A stretch of DNA of 64,000 bases from UBA1479 sp002706405 (GTDB lineage: Bacteria > Pseudomonadota > Alphaproteobacteria > Rhodospirillales > Casp-alpha2): contig CAXATO010000016.1 of the NCBI GenBank assembly GCA_963972255.1, forward strand, positions 10,582-74,581, written 5' to 3'. Under the pieces are notes generated by a model. It was not told the origin of the DNA. It made no database searches and saw only the letters and a program-made list of their open reading frames with translations. The stretch's first letter is position 1; every line of letters starts with the position of its first letter. Positions 37,955-48,564 of the stretch are shown here, piece by piece. The translations under genes were made by a program, and so were the position numbers.

Positions 37955-39379
37955 TCAGATGTGGATCGCGCGCCCCGCGACGCCAAGCGCCGCTTCCTTG
38001 ACCGATTCCGGCAGGCCCGGATGGCCGTGGCAGATGCGGGCGATGTCCTCGGCCGAGCCTTCGAATTCCATGACATTGACGACCTCCTGAATAAGGTCGC
38101 CGGCCTGGGGTCCGACGATGTGGCAGCCGAGAACCTTGTCCGTCGTCGCGTCGGCCAGAATCTTCACGAAGCCGTCCGTGTCGTCGTTGCAGCGCGCGCG
38201 GGAGTTGGCGGTGAAGGGAAATTTCCCCTTGTTGTAGGCGATGCCCGCTTCTTTCAACTGTTCCTCGGTCTTGCCGACGGAGGCGATCTCCGGATGGGTG
38301 TAGACGATGCCCGGAATGGCGCCGTAATCGATATGCCCGGTCTGCCCGGCCATGATTTCGGCGCAGACGACGCCTTCGTCCTCGGCCTTATGGGCCAGCA
38401 TGGCACCGCCGATCACGTCGCCGATGGCATAGATGCCTTCCACGTTGGTCTGGTAATCGGCATCGACGGGGATGAACCCGCGCTCGCCGACCTCGACCCC
38501 CACTTCCTTCAGGCCCAGGCCTTCGGTGAACGGCCGGCGGCCGATGGCGACCAGCACCACGTCCACCTTCAGGGTTTCCGCCTTGCCCCCACTGTCTTTG
38601 GCGTCGCGCGGCTCCATGGTCAGGGTCACGCCGCCCTTGCCGGCCTTGGCCCCGGTCACCTTGGTCTTCATCTTGAAGGTCAGGCCCTGCTTGGTGAGGA
38701 TGCGTTGCGCGTACTTGGACACTTCCCCGTCCATGCCGGGAAGCGCCATGTCGAGGAATTCGATAACCGTCACCTCGGCACCCAGGCGTCGCCACACACT
38801 GCCGAGCTCCAGCCCGATGACCCCGGCGCCGATCACGGCCATGGTCTTCGGCACCTTGGGCAGCGACAGGGCACCGGTGCTTGAAACGATCTGTTTTTCG
38901 TCGATGGTCACGCCGGGCAGGGGCGTGACCTCGGAGCCGGTGGCGATCAGGATGTTGGCGGTCTCGAGAACCTGGGGCTTGCCCTTGCCGTCGAGCGGCT
39001 TCACCGACACCTTGCCGACGGCTTCGATCTTGCCCCAACCCTTGAGATACGTGACCTTGTTCTTCTTCATCAGCATCTCGATTCCGCCGGTCAGGCTCTC
39101 GACCACCTTGTCCTTGCGCGCCAGCATGGTCTTCAGGTTGAGCTTGAGACCCGACACGTCGATCCCGTGATGGGAGAATTCCTTGTCCGCCATCTCAAAG
39201 TGGTGGGACGACTGCAGCATCGCCTTCGACGGGATGCAGCCCACGTTGAGGCAGGTTCCGCCCAGGGCGCCGCGTCCTTCGACGACGGCCGCCTTCATGC
39301 CCAGCTGCGCCGCGCGGATGGCGGCGACGTAGCCGGCAGGCCCGCCGCCGATGACCACCAGGTCGTAAACGTCACTCAT
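37955..39379 (-). CDS. lpdA: Dihydrolipoyl dehydrogenase (E3)
   Basis: A 474-residue flavoprotein that reoxidises the lipoyl arms of 2-oxoglutarate dehydrogenase (and possibly other complexes) with NAD+. The FAD site is GGGPAGY near residue 11, the redox disulfide is CLNVGC (C43, C48), the NAD site is 'VIGAGVIGLELGSVWRRLG', and the C-terminal catalytic pair lies in 'CHGHPGLPES'. It ends the mdh-sucCDAB-lpdA gene block and is 58 bases after sucB. Confidence 0.97.
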   Translation of the reverse strand: MSDVYDLVVIGGGPAGYVAAIRAAQLGMKAAVVEGRGALGGTCLNVGCIPSKAMLQSSHHFEMADKEFSHHGIDVSGLKLNLKTMLARKDKVVESLTGGIEMLMKKNKVTYLKGWGKIEAVGKVSVKPLDGKGKPQVLETANILIATGSEVTPLPGVTIDEKQIVSSTGALSLPKVPKTMAVIGAGVIGLELGSVWRRLGAEVTVIEFLDMALPGMDGEVSKYAQRILTKQGLTFKMKTKVTGAKAGKGGVTLTMEPRDAKDSGGKAETLKVDVVLVAIGRRPFTEGLGLKEVGVEVGERGFIPVDADYQTNVEGIYAIGDVIGGAMLAHKAEDEGVVCAEIMAGQTGHIDYGAIPGIVYTHPEIASVGKTEEQLKEAGIAYNKGKFPFTANSRARCNDDTDGFVKILADATTDKVLGCHIVGPQAGDLIQEVVNVMEFEGSAEDIARICHGHPGLPESVKEAALGVAGRAIHI

Positions 39380-39437
39380 AATCTGATCGCTCCTGATCGC
39401 GTTTCGGGAGTCTCGTTTGTTAATGTAGCCTGCGGCG

Positions 39438-41081
39438 TCACACGTTCAACAGGATGCGCTGCGGATCTTCGATGCATTGCTTGATACGGACCAGGAAGCT
39501 GACCGCCTCGCGGCCGTCGACGATGCGGTGATCGTAGCTGAGGGCCAGGTGCATCATGGGCCGGATTTCGATTTCGTCGTTCACCACCATGGGGCGCTTC
39601 TGGATCGAATGCATGCCCAGGATCGCCGACTGCGGGACGTTGAGGATCGGCATGGAATTGAGCGATCCGAACACGCCGCCGTTGGAAATGGTGAAAGTGC
39701 CGCCGGTCATTTCGTCCATGCCCAGCTTGCCGTCGCGGGCGCGGCGGCCAAAATCGGCGATGCCGCCTTCGATGTCGGCGAAGCCCATCTTGTCCGCTTC
39801 CTTGAGCACGGGAACGACCAGGCCCTGCGGCGTGCCGACGGCGACGCCGACGTTGTAATAGTTCTTGTAGATGATCTCGTCGCCGTAGATTTCGGCGTTC
39901 ACGGCGGGCCATTCCTTGAGTGCGATGCAGGCGGCGCGCACGAAGAACGACATGAAGCCCATGCGGGCCCCGTGTTTCTTCTCGAAGACCTCTTTGTATT
40001 CGGCGCGCAGCGCCATGACGTTGCCCATGTCGACCTCGTTCCAGGTCGTCAGCATGGCCGCCGTGTTCTGCGCTTCCTTCAGGCGCCGGGCGATGACCTG
40101 GCGCAGCTTGGACAGCTTGACCCGTTCCTCGCGATCGTTGGGTGGGCGTTCCGGGCGCGGCGCGAACATGTTTTCCGTGGTCAGGGTAGGGGCCGGTCCG
40201 ACGGCGCGGGGTGCGGCGGCGGGGGCAGGGGCCGCCTGGCGCTTGGCGGAGCCGTTGGCGATGGCCTGCTGCACGTCACCCTTGGTGATGCGGCCGTTGG
40301 GTCCGGTGCCGGCGATGCGGGCCGGGTCCAGGTCGTTGTCATCAACCATCTTGCGCACGGCGGGCGACAGCGGCGGACGGCTGCCGGTGGCGGCCGGTGC
40401 CGGTGCGGCGGCAGGGGCGGGCGCTGCCGCCGGTGCTGCCGGGGCCGGCGCAGCGGCGGGGGCAGCAGCTACCTTGGCGGCCGGTGTTGCTGTGGCGGTG
40501 CCGGCGGCACCCGCTTCGATGCTGCCGATCTTCACGCCGGGGCCCACTTCCGATCCGGCGGCCATGTCGATGGAGGCCAGCTTGCCGGCGGCGGGGGCGT
40601 TGACCTCGATGGTCACTTTGTCGGTTTCGACCTCGACCAGAACCTCGTCGGCGTCGACGCTGTCGCCGACCTGTTTGGTCCAGGCGCCGAGCGTCCCCGT
40701 CGACACGCTTTCGCCCATGGTCGGGGTGAGAATATCGACCGTCTTGCCGCCGCCGGAGGCGGCAGGTGCGGCTGCGGGTGCGGCTGCCGGGGCGGCCGGC
40801 GCCGCTGCCGCCGCCGGTTTGGCCTCGGTCTTGGCCGGGGCGGCACCTTCCTGAATGGTTGCCAGAAGGGCCCCGACGGCGACCGTCTCGCCCTCTTGGG
40901 CGACGATGGCGCCCAAGGTTCCGTTGGCCGGGGCGTTGACCTCGATGGTCACCTTATCGGTTTCCAGTTCGACCAGGGCCTCGTCCATGGCGACGGCATC
41001 GCCCGGATTCTTGGTCCATTTGCCGACGGTCGCCTCGGTGACGGATTCACCCAACGTCGGGACGTTAACTTCAACGGTCAT
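39438..41081 (-). CDS. sucB: 2-oxoglutarate dehydrogenase E2 with two lipoyl domains
   Basis: A 547-residue dihydrolipoamide succinyltransferase. It has two lipoyl domains, with lipoyl-lysines near 43 and 155, both inside an ETDKVTIEVNAPA segment, then an Ala/Pro linker, an E3-binding domain ('LSPAVRKMVDDNDLDPARIAGTGPNGRITKGDV') and the catalytic core with 'SYDHRIVDGREAV' near the end. Most OdhB proteins have one lipoyl domain; the repeat of an identical 13-residue stretch suggests internal duplication. ATG at 41081 follows GGGGAAGA; a TTG precedes it. Lies 54 bases after sucA. Confidence 0.95.
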   Translation of the reverse strand: MTVEVNVPTLGESVTEATVGKWTKNPGDAVAMDEALVELETDKVTIEVNAPANGTLGAIVAQEGETVAVGALLATIQEGAAPAKTEAKPAAAAAPAAPAAAPAAAPAASGGGKTVDILTPTMGESVSTGTLGAWTKQVGDSVDADEVLVEVETDKVTIEVNAPAAGKLASIDMAAGSEVGPGVKIGSIEAGAAGTATATPAAKVAAAPAAAPAPAAPAAAPAPAAAPAPAATGSRPPLSPAVRKMVDDNDLDPARIAGTGPNGRITKGDVQQAIANGSAKRQAAPAPAAAPRAVGPAPTLTTENMFAPRPERPPNDREERVKLSKLRQVIARRLKEAQNTAAMLTTWNEVDMGNVMALRAEYKEVFEKKHGARMGFMSFFVRAACIALKEWPAVNAEIYGDEIIYKNYYNVGVAVGTPQGLVVPVLKEADKMGFADIEGGIADFGRRARDGKLGMDEMTGGTFTISNGGVFGSLNSMPILNVPQSAILGMHSIQKRPMVVNDEIEIRPMMHLALSYDHRIVDGREAVSFLVRIKQCIEDPQRILLNV

Positions 41082-41135
41082 CAATTCTTCCCCTGCGTTT
41101 ATCGACTGCGCGAAACCCTGCGACCGGTTCCGGCA

Positions 41136-44135
41136 TTATTTCTTCGCTTTGGCCGGCGCTTTGGCCGGCGCTTTGGATGGTGCCTTGGTTCTGGCGCGCG
41201 GCGGCGCCTGTACCGTGAGCGCCTCGTTCATGAAGGCGTCGAGTTCGGCCTTGTGCTTGTTGGCGCTGCCCGTGGCGGGGGCGGCGGCGGCGGCGCGGCC
41301 GGCATAGAGCGGTTTGATCTGCTTCGCCTTGATCTCTTCCATGACCGCCATTAGCGGCTCCAGGATGAAGCTCCAGGACCCCATGTTCTTCGGTTCTTCC
41401 TGGCACCACATGATCTCGGCGTTCTTGAAACGCTTCAATTCCTCGACCAGGGCCGAATGGGGGAACGGATAGAGCTGTTCAACCCGCAATAGATAGACGT
41501 CCTTGATGCCGCGCCGGGCGCGTTCCTCGAACAGGTCGAAATAGACCTTGCCCGAACACAGCACGACCCGCTTGATCTTGTCGTCGGCGACAAGGCCGCC
41601 CTTGACCAGTTGCGCATCGTCCCACAGCAACCGGTGGAACGTGGTGCCGGGACCCATTTCATCCAGCCGCGACACGCAGAGCTTGTGACGCAGCAGCGAT
41701 TTCGGCGTCATCAGGATCAGCGGCTTGCGGAAGTCGCGGCGCATCTGGCGGCGCAGCACATGGAAATAGTTGGCCGGCGTGGAACAGTTGCAGACCTGCC
41801 AGTTGTCGTCGGCGGAATTCTGCAGATAACGTTCCAGGCGGGCCGATGAATGTTCCGGCCCCTGGCCTTCGTAGCCGTGCGGCAGCAACATCACCAGGCC
41901 GCACATGCGCAGCCACTTCTGTTCGCCTGAGGAAATGAACTGGTCGATGATGACCTGGGCGCCGTTGGCAAAATCGCCGAACTGGGCTTCCCAAAGGGTC
42001 AGGGTCTGCGGCTCGGCCAGGGAGTAGCCGTACTCGAAGCCGAGCACGCCGAATTCGGACAACGGCGAGTTGAGAACCTCAAACGGCGCCTGCCCGAAGC
42101 GGATGTTGGCGAGCGGCGTGTGGCGATCCTCGTTTTCCTGATCGATCAGCACGGAATGGCGTTGCGAGAAGGTCCCGCGTTCGCAATCCTCGCCCGACAG
42201 GCGCACCGGGTGGCCCTCGGCGACCAAGGTGCCGAAGGCGAGCGCTTCCGCCGTCGCCCAGTCGATGCCTTCGCCGGTATCGATCATCTTGGCCTTGGCG
42301 GCCAACTGGCGTTCGATTTTGGGGTGCGGGGTGAAGTTGCTCGGAAGCCGGGTCAGACCGGCGCCGACTTCTTTCAGGAAATCCATGGAACAGCCGGTTT
42401 CGCCGCGCCGCGCATCGCCGGAAGCGACCGCCATGCCGGCCCACACGCCGTCCATCCAGTCGGCCTTGTTGGGCCGGTAGCCCTTCGAGGCCTCGAAGGC
42501 TTCATCCATGGTGGTGATGAAGGTCTGCATCTGCTTTTCGATTTCGTCCTCGGTCAGGACTTTCTCGTGGATCAGCTTGCGGGCGTAGATGTTCAGCGTC
42601 GTCGGATGCGTCTGGATGGTCTTGTACATCTTCGGCTGGGTGAACATCGGCTCATCGCCTTCGTTATGGCCGTGGCGGCGATAACAAATCATGTCGATGA
42701 CGACGTCCTTCTTGAACCGCTGACGGTATTCCGTGGCGATGCGCGCCGTATGGACCACCGCTTCGACGTCGTCGGCGTTGACGTGGAAGATGGGGGCCGA
42801 AACGATTTTGGCCGCGTCCGAACAGTAGGGCGAGGAGCGATGCTGCTTCGGATTGGTGGTGAAGCCGATCTGGTTGTTGATGATGATATGGATGGTGCCG
42901 CCGGTTTGATAGCCGCTCAGATTGGACAGATCCAAGGTCTCCTGGATGATGCCCTGACCCATGAAGGCGGCGTCGCCGTGCAGCAGGATGCACATGACCT
43001 TTTCCATCTCCGGGTCGTTGCGCTGGCGCTGCTTGGCCAGGGTCTTGCCCAGACAGACCGTGTTGACGCATTCCAGGTGCGACGGGTTGGCGGTCAGCGA
43101 CAGGTGGATGGACCGGCCGTCGAACACGCGGTCGGCCGAGGCCCCCAGATGGTATTTCACGTCGCCCGATCCGCCGACGTCGTCCGGCTTGGACGCCCCG
43201 CCCTGGAATTCGTTCAGGATGGCTTGGAACGGCTTGGACATGACGTTGGCGAGTACGTTGAGGCGCCCGCGGTGGGCCATGCCGAGAACGATTTCTTCCA
43301 TGCCCAGCTGGCTGCCGCGCTTGAAGATCTGTTCCATGGCCGGCACCAGGCTTTCGCCGCCGTCCAGGCCGAATCGCTTGGTGCCCGTGAATTTCTTATC
43401 CAGGTAGCGCTCGAAGCCTTCCGTTTCGATCAGACGATTGAGGATCGCGCGCTTGCCTTCGTTGGTGAACGAGGTCTGATTCCGGATGCGTTCGATTCGC
43501 TCCTGCAGCCAGGATTTTTCCTCCGGGTCCTGGATATGCATGAATTCGATCCCGATCGACCCGCAATAGGTCTCCTTCAGGATCTGCATGATGGTGCGCA
43601 GGGTCGCCGTTTCCAGGCCGAGGACGTAGTTGATGAAAATTTCCCGGTCCCAGTCCTTGTCCGTGAAACCGTAAGTCGCCGGATCCAGTTCGGAATGCGG
43701 CGCCGGTTCGGTCAGGCCGAGGGGGTCCAGGTTGGCGTGCAGATGGCCGCGCACGCGGTAGGCGCGGATCAGCATCAAGGCACGCAGGGAATCGAGGGTC
43801 GCTTCGCGGACCTTGGCGGAGCCCATGCGGTCCTGAGCCGGTTCCTGATCACGCCCGCGATCGTCGCGGCGTCGGCCCTGTTGGGCCGCGGTCAGGTGGT
43901 CGGTCAGGGGAACGACATCGCCGTGGCCGAGAATTTTTTCAGAGCGCGGCGCCCAGCTGGCACCGTCCTGTTCCTTGGCGAATCCGCGGGCGTCGTCTTC
44001 CAAGCCCTTGAAAAAGTCCTGCCAGCGCAGGTCGACGGAGCCAGGGTCGTCCATGTAGCGTTCATAGAGTTCCGCCACATAGACCGAGTTTCCGGAGTAG
44101 AGAAACTGGGTAGGATCGAGGTCGATTTCCGTCAT
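41136..44135 (-). CDS. sucA: 2-oxoglutarate dehydrogenase E1
   Basis: A 999-residue thiamine-diphosphate enzyme, slightly longer than usual. It has the N-terminal E2-binding region ('LYSGNSVYVAELYERYMDDPGSVD'), the ThDP motif region around 'LLHGDAAFMGQGIIQETLDLSNLSGYQTGGTIHIIINNQIGFTT', 'HGYEGQGPEHSSARLERYLQ' and the C-terminal 'EEPKNMGSWSF'. After the family end it carries about 24 residues rich in Lys, Ala and Pro (APSKAPAKAPAKAKK). An Arg/Asp-rich insert lies near residue 90. Second-to-last genes upstream are sucD and sucC. Confidence 0.96.
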   Translation of the reverse strand: MTEIDLDPTQFLYSGNSVYVAELYERYMDDPGSVDLRWQDFFKGLEDDARGFAKEQDGASWAPRSEKILGHGDVVPLTDHLTAAQQGRRRDDRGRDQEPAQDRMGSAKVREATLDSLRALMLIRAYRVRGHLHANLDPLGLTEPAPHSELDPATYGFTDKDWDREIFINYVLGLETATLRTIMQILKETYCGSIGIEFMHIQDPEEKSWLQERIERIRNQTSFTNEGKRAILNRLIETEGFERYLDKKFTGTKRFGLDGGESLVPAMEQIFKRGSQLGMEEIVLGMAHRGRLNVLANVMSKPFQAILNEFQGGASKPDDVGGSGDVKYHLGASADRVFDGRSIHLSLTANPSHLECVNTVCLGKTLAKQRQRNDPEMEKVMCILLHGDAAFMGQGIIQETLDLSNLSGYQTGGTIHIIINNQIGFTTNPKQHRSSPYCSDAAKIVSAPIFHVNADDVEAVVHTARIATEYRQRFKKDVVIDMICYRRHGHNEGDEPMFTQPKMYKTIQTHPTTLNIYARKLIHEKVLTEDEIEKQMQTFITTMDEAFEASKGYRPNKADWMDGVWAGMAVASGDARRGETGCSMDFLKEVGAGLTRLPSNFTPHPKIERQLAAKAKMIDTGEGIDWATAEALAFGTLVAEGHPVRLSGEDCERGTFSQRHSVLIDQENEDRHTPLANIRFGQAPFEVLNSPLSEFGVLGFEYGYSLAEPQTLTLWEAQFGDFANGAQVIIDQFISSGEQKWLRMCGLVMLLPHGYEGQGPEHSSARLERYLQNSADDNWQVCNCSTPANYFHVLRRQMRRDFRKPLILMTPKSLLRHKLCVSRLDEMGPGTTFHRLLWDDAQLVKGGLVADDKIKRVVLCSGKVYFDLFEERARRGIKDVYLLRVEQLYPFPHSALVEELKRFKNAEIMWCQEEPKNMGSWSFILEPLMAVMEEIKAKQIKPLYAGRAAAAAPATGSANKHKAELDAFMNEALTVQAPPRARTKAPSKAPAKAPAKAKK

Positions 44136-44204
44136 GCGATAAGGCGCGAGCCCGGCGCGCCCTCCCTGATTTGGGGGCCGCGCCGGGTCGATCCCAGGCG
44201 CGGG

Positions 44205-45080
44205 TTACCCCTTGTACACCTTCATCATCGTTTCGCCGAGGGCCGCCGGTGAATCCGAAACATGAATCCCAGCAGCCTTCATCGCGTCGATCTTATCTTC
44301 CGCACCACCTTTACCGCCAGAGATAATCGCACCGGCGTGGCCCATTCGGCGGCCCGGAGGCGCCGTGCGGCCGGCGATGAAGCCGACCACGGGCTTCTTG
44401 GTGCCCGAGGCCTTGAGGAATGCGGCCCCTTCTTCCTCGGCGGACCCGCCGATCTCACCGATCATCACGATTGCTTTAGTGGCGTCGTCTTCGACGAACA
44501 TCTGCAGGCAATCGACGAAGTTGGTGCCGTTGATGGGGTCGCCGCCGATGCCGATACAGGTGGTCTGCCCCAAGCCCGGCTTGGTCGTCTGCGCCACGGC
44601 TTCGTAGGTCAGCGTGCCCGAGCGGGACACGATGCCGACCACGCCCGGCTTGTGGATATGGCCCGGCATGATGCCGATCTTGCATTCGCCCGGCGTGATG
44701 ACGCCCGGGCAGTTCGGCCCGATCAGGCGGGTGCTGGACCCCTGCAGGGCGCGCTTCACCGCCAGCATGTCCTTCACGGGAATGCCTTCGGTGATGCAGA
44801 TGACCAGCGGAATTTCCGCGGCGATGGCTTCCAGGATCGCGTCGGCCGCGAAGGGCGGCGGCACATAGATCACGGAGGCGTCGGCGCCGGTGGCCTCGCG
44901 GGCGTCCTTGACGGTGTCGAACACGGGCAGATCAAGATGCTTGGTGCCGCCCTTGCCCGGCGTCACGCCGCCGACCATGTTGGTGCCGTAGGCGATCGCC
45001 TGTTCGGAATGGAAGGTGCCTTGCGCACCCGTGAAGCCCTGGCAGATGACCCGGGTGTTCTTGTTGACCAGAACCGACAT
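44205..45080 (-). CDS. sucD: Succinate-CoA ligase subunit alpha
   Basis: A 291-residue CoA-binding subunit that forms succinate and ATP/GTP from succinyl-CoA. The CoA-binding start 'GFTGAQGTFHSEQAIAYGT', 'GPNCPGVI', and the active-site histidine in 'GRRMGHAGAIISGGKG' are present. The ATG follows the sucC stop after two bases, so the two subunits are translationally linked. Confidence 0.98.
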   Translation of the reverse strand: MSVLVNKNTRVICQGFTGAQGTFHSEQAIAYGTNMVGGVTPGKGGTKHLDLPVFDTVKDAREATGADASVIYVPPPFAADAILEAIAAEIPLVICITEGIPVKDMLAVKRALQGSSTRLIGPNCPGVITPGECKIGIMPGHIHKPGVVGIVSRSGTLTYEAVAQTTKPGLGQTTCIGIGGDPINGTNFVDCLQMFVEDDATKAIVMIGEIGGSAEEEGAAFLKASGTKKPVVGFIAGRTAPPGRRMGHAGAIISGGKGGAEDKIDAMKAAGIHVSDSPAALGETMMKVYKG

Positions 45081-45082
45081 GA

Positions 45083-46279
<1,197 letters not shown>

Positions 46280-46368
46280 TGCGTCCCCTCAAACTCCCAA
46301 CTCTGCTGGTTAAGTTTCCCGAAAAACCGGCCCGCGCCCGGGGGACGGGCGCGGGCGGTCGCTCACGA

Positions 46369-47451
46369 CTACTGCTTGGCTGCCGGCTTTGCCGCGGCTT
46401 TCTTCGCCGGGGCCTTACGGGTCGCCGGCTTCTTGGCCGACGCCTTCTTGGCGGCAGGCTTTTTCTTGGCAGGCGCCTTCTTGGCGGCGGCAGCGGCCTT
46501 CTTCATCAGGCGCTGGGTCACGGTAACCAGGCCCTTCACGGCCGCGACGGACTGCTTGAACATGGCTTTCTCGTCGGCATCCAACTGAATCTCGACGATG
46601 CGCTCGACGCCGCGGGCGCCGATCACCGTCGGCACGCCGACGTACATGCCCTTGACCCCGTATTCGCCCGACAGATAGGCGGCGCAGGGCAGGACGCGCT
46701 TTTTGTCCTTCAGGTAGCTTTCCGCCATCTGGATGGCGGAAGAGGCCGGCGCGTAGAACGCGGAGCCGGTCTTCAGGAGCGCGACGATCTCGCCGCCGCC
46801 CATGCGGGTGCGCTGGACGATGGCGTCGATCTTTTCCTGGGTCGTCCACTTCATCTTGATCAGGTCGGGCACGGGAATGCCGGCGACCGTGGAATAGCGG
46901 ACCGACGGCACCATGGTGTCGCCGTGGCCGCCGAGCACGAAGGCGGTGACGTCTTCGACGGAAACTTTGAATTCTTCGGCCAGGAAGGTGCGGAAGCGCG
47001 CACTGTCGAGAACGCCGGCCATGCCGACGACCTTGCGGTGGGGCAGGCCGGAAGCATCGCGCAGCACCTGAACCATGGCGTCGAGCGGGTTGGTGATGCA
47101 GATCACGAAGGCGTTCGGCGCGTACTTCTTGATGCCCGCACCCACGGACTGCATGACCGAGGTGTTGATGCCGATCAGATCGTCGCGGCTCATGCCCGGC
47201 TTGCGGGCGACGCCGGCGGTGACGATGCAGACGTCGGCGCCGCGGATGGCGGCGTAGCTGTTCGCGCCCTTCATGTTGGAATCAAAGCCTTCGACGGGGC
47301 CCGATTCTGCAATGTCCAGGGCCTTGCCCTGGGGAATGCCGTCGACGATGTCGAAAAGCACTACGTCGCCCAGTTCCTTGAGGCCGACCAGATGGGCCAG
47401 CGTGCCCCCGATGTTACCGGCGCCGATGAGCGCGATTTTGTTGCGTGCCAT
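46369..47451 (-). CDS. mdh: Malate dehydrogenase with Lys/Ala/Pro-rich tail
   Basis: A 360-residue LDH-like NAD+ malate dehydrogenase; the family usually has about 320. The dinucleotide site is GAGNIG (10-15), substrate arginines sit in 'VARKPGMSRDDL' and 'SARFRTFL', and the catalytic His is in 'LGGHGDTMVP'. From about residue 317 a 44-residue tail of Lys, Ala and Pro (repeats of KKxxAKK and APAKK) is appended with no break in frame. The tail resembles histone H1-like DNA-binding tails. The gene opens the mdh-sucCD-sucAB-lpdA block. Confidence 0.95.
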   Translation of the reverse strand: MARNKIALIGAGNIGGTLAHLVGLKELGDVVLFDIVDGIPQGKALDIAESGPVEGFDSNMKGANSYAAIRGADVCIVTAGVARKPGMSRDDLIGINTSVMQSVGAGIKKYAPNAFVICITNPLDAMVQVLRDASGLPHRKVVGMAGVLDSARFRTFLAEEFKVSVEDVTAFVLGGHGDTMVPSVRYSTVAGIPVPDLIKMKWTTQEKIDAIVQRTRMGGGEIVALLKTGSAFYAPASSAIQMAESYLKDKKRVLPCAAYLSGEYGVKGMYVGVPTVIGARGVERIVEIQLDADEKAMFKQSVAAVKGLVTVTQRLMKKAAAAAKKAPAKKKPAAKKASAKKPATRKAPAKKAAAKPAAKQ

Positions 47452-47751
47452 TTTAATATCCCTTGCCGCGAGTCGTTTGTGGTGATGCGAATTCCCGGAG
47501 TCCGGATCAGGACAGCGGGATCGGTCCCGGAAGTCCCAAGAACCCCAAGAATCTCAAACTGTTCGTAGCGCGAAACGATCCCCAGGGCAACCGAGACGGG
47601 CTGCCCGCCCCTTGGTGTCACAATCTGGTATACAATATCCCACAGAGATTTCCTCTCGGCAACCCCGTTCCCGCCGGGTGATGAAAAAATTCCGTGCCCG
47701 TCAGGCGTTCCGGCGATGCGCCGCGGACGGCTCCGGCGCTATAGTCGCCCC
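47452..47751. promoter_or_regulatory. Divergent intergenic region of mdh and methyltransferase
   Basis: A 300-base gap containing the start regions of mdh (minus) and the methyltransferase (plus). The only pattern that stands out is TGGTATACAA at 47626-47635, which recurs in inverted form before sdhC and as TGGTATACCA before the small RNA. It could be an extended -10 element (TGnTATA) or an operator half. No hairpin terminator or other gene was seen. Confidence 0.4.
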
Positions 47752-48558
47752 ATGAGCGACACCGCGTCACCGGACAACACGGCCCGCTTCACGGGCCTGG
47801 CCGAAACCTATGAAAAATACCGCCCGAGCTACCCGTCCGAAGCCCTCGCGGCGGTACGCGCTTATTGGGCGGAAACGCCCGGCGCGCCGCGCCTGTTGGC
47901 CGATATCGGCGGCGGCACGGGGATTTCGACCCGGGCCATGATGGCGGCATTGGGCGGGGACGGCGGCCAAGCCTGGACCGCCCGGGTGGTCGAGCCCAAC
48001 GACGACATGCGGGCCCAGGCGGAAGCGGCGCTTGCCGACCGGCCGGACGTTTCCGTGGTCAAGGGAGAGGCCGAGGCCCTGCCGTGCGACGATGCCGAGG
48101 TCGGCCTTCTAATGGCGGCCCAGGCGGCCCATTGGTTCGACCGGCCCCGGTTCTATGCCGATGCGGCACGGGCCCTGGCGCCCGGTGGGACGATGGTGAT
48201 CCTCTACAACAACCGCGATCTTTATGACGACCCATTGATGGCGGCGTTCGAGGCGGAACTGGAAACGGCGATCGACGGCTATTCGCGCACCTACCGCAGC
48301 TGGGATCTGATGGGGGAGTTGCAGGCGCTGGATTGGGCCCGGGACGTGACCGAAATCGTCCATCCCTGGACCTGGCGCCTGACGCCGGACGGCTTCGCCG
48401 GGCTCATGCTGTCGCGCTCCAAGATGGCGCCGTACAAAGAAGCCCTTGGCGAGGACGGGGCCCGCGCGGCGATCCGCGATCTTGCCGGCCGCTTCGCCGA
48501 TGCCGAGGGCATGGTCGGCGTGCCTTACAAAACCCAGGCGGCCTGCGTCCGGCGCTGA
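47752..48558 (+). CDS. Class I SAM-dependent methyltransferase
   Basis: A 268-residue protein with a methyltransferase-11-like domain: motif I 'LLADIGGGTGISTRAM' at 48-62, the acidic strand-2 end 'VVEPNDDMRAQAE', 'GEAEALPCDDAEVGLLMAAQAAHWFDRPRF' and 'LAPGGTMVILYNN'. The N-terminal 'RFTGLAETYEKYRPSYP' is typical of this subgroup. ATG at 47752 is preferred to an upstream in-frame start. Substrate unknown. It converges on nadC, whose stop is six bases away. Confidence 0.88.
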   Translation: MSDTASPDNTARFTGLAETYEKYRPSYPSEALAAVRAYWAETPGAPRLLADIGGGTGISTRAMMAALGGDGGQAWTARVVEPNDDMRAQAEAALADRPDVSVVKGEAEALPCDDAEVGLLMAAQAAHWFDRPRFYADAARALAPGGTMVILYNNRDLYDDPLMAAFEAELETAIDGYSRTYRSWDLMGELQALDWARDVTEIVHPWTWRLTPDGFAGLMLSRSKMAPYKEALGEDGARAAIRDLAGRFADAEGMVGVPYKTQAACVRR

Positions 48559-48564
48559 TCGGAA

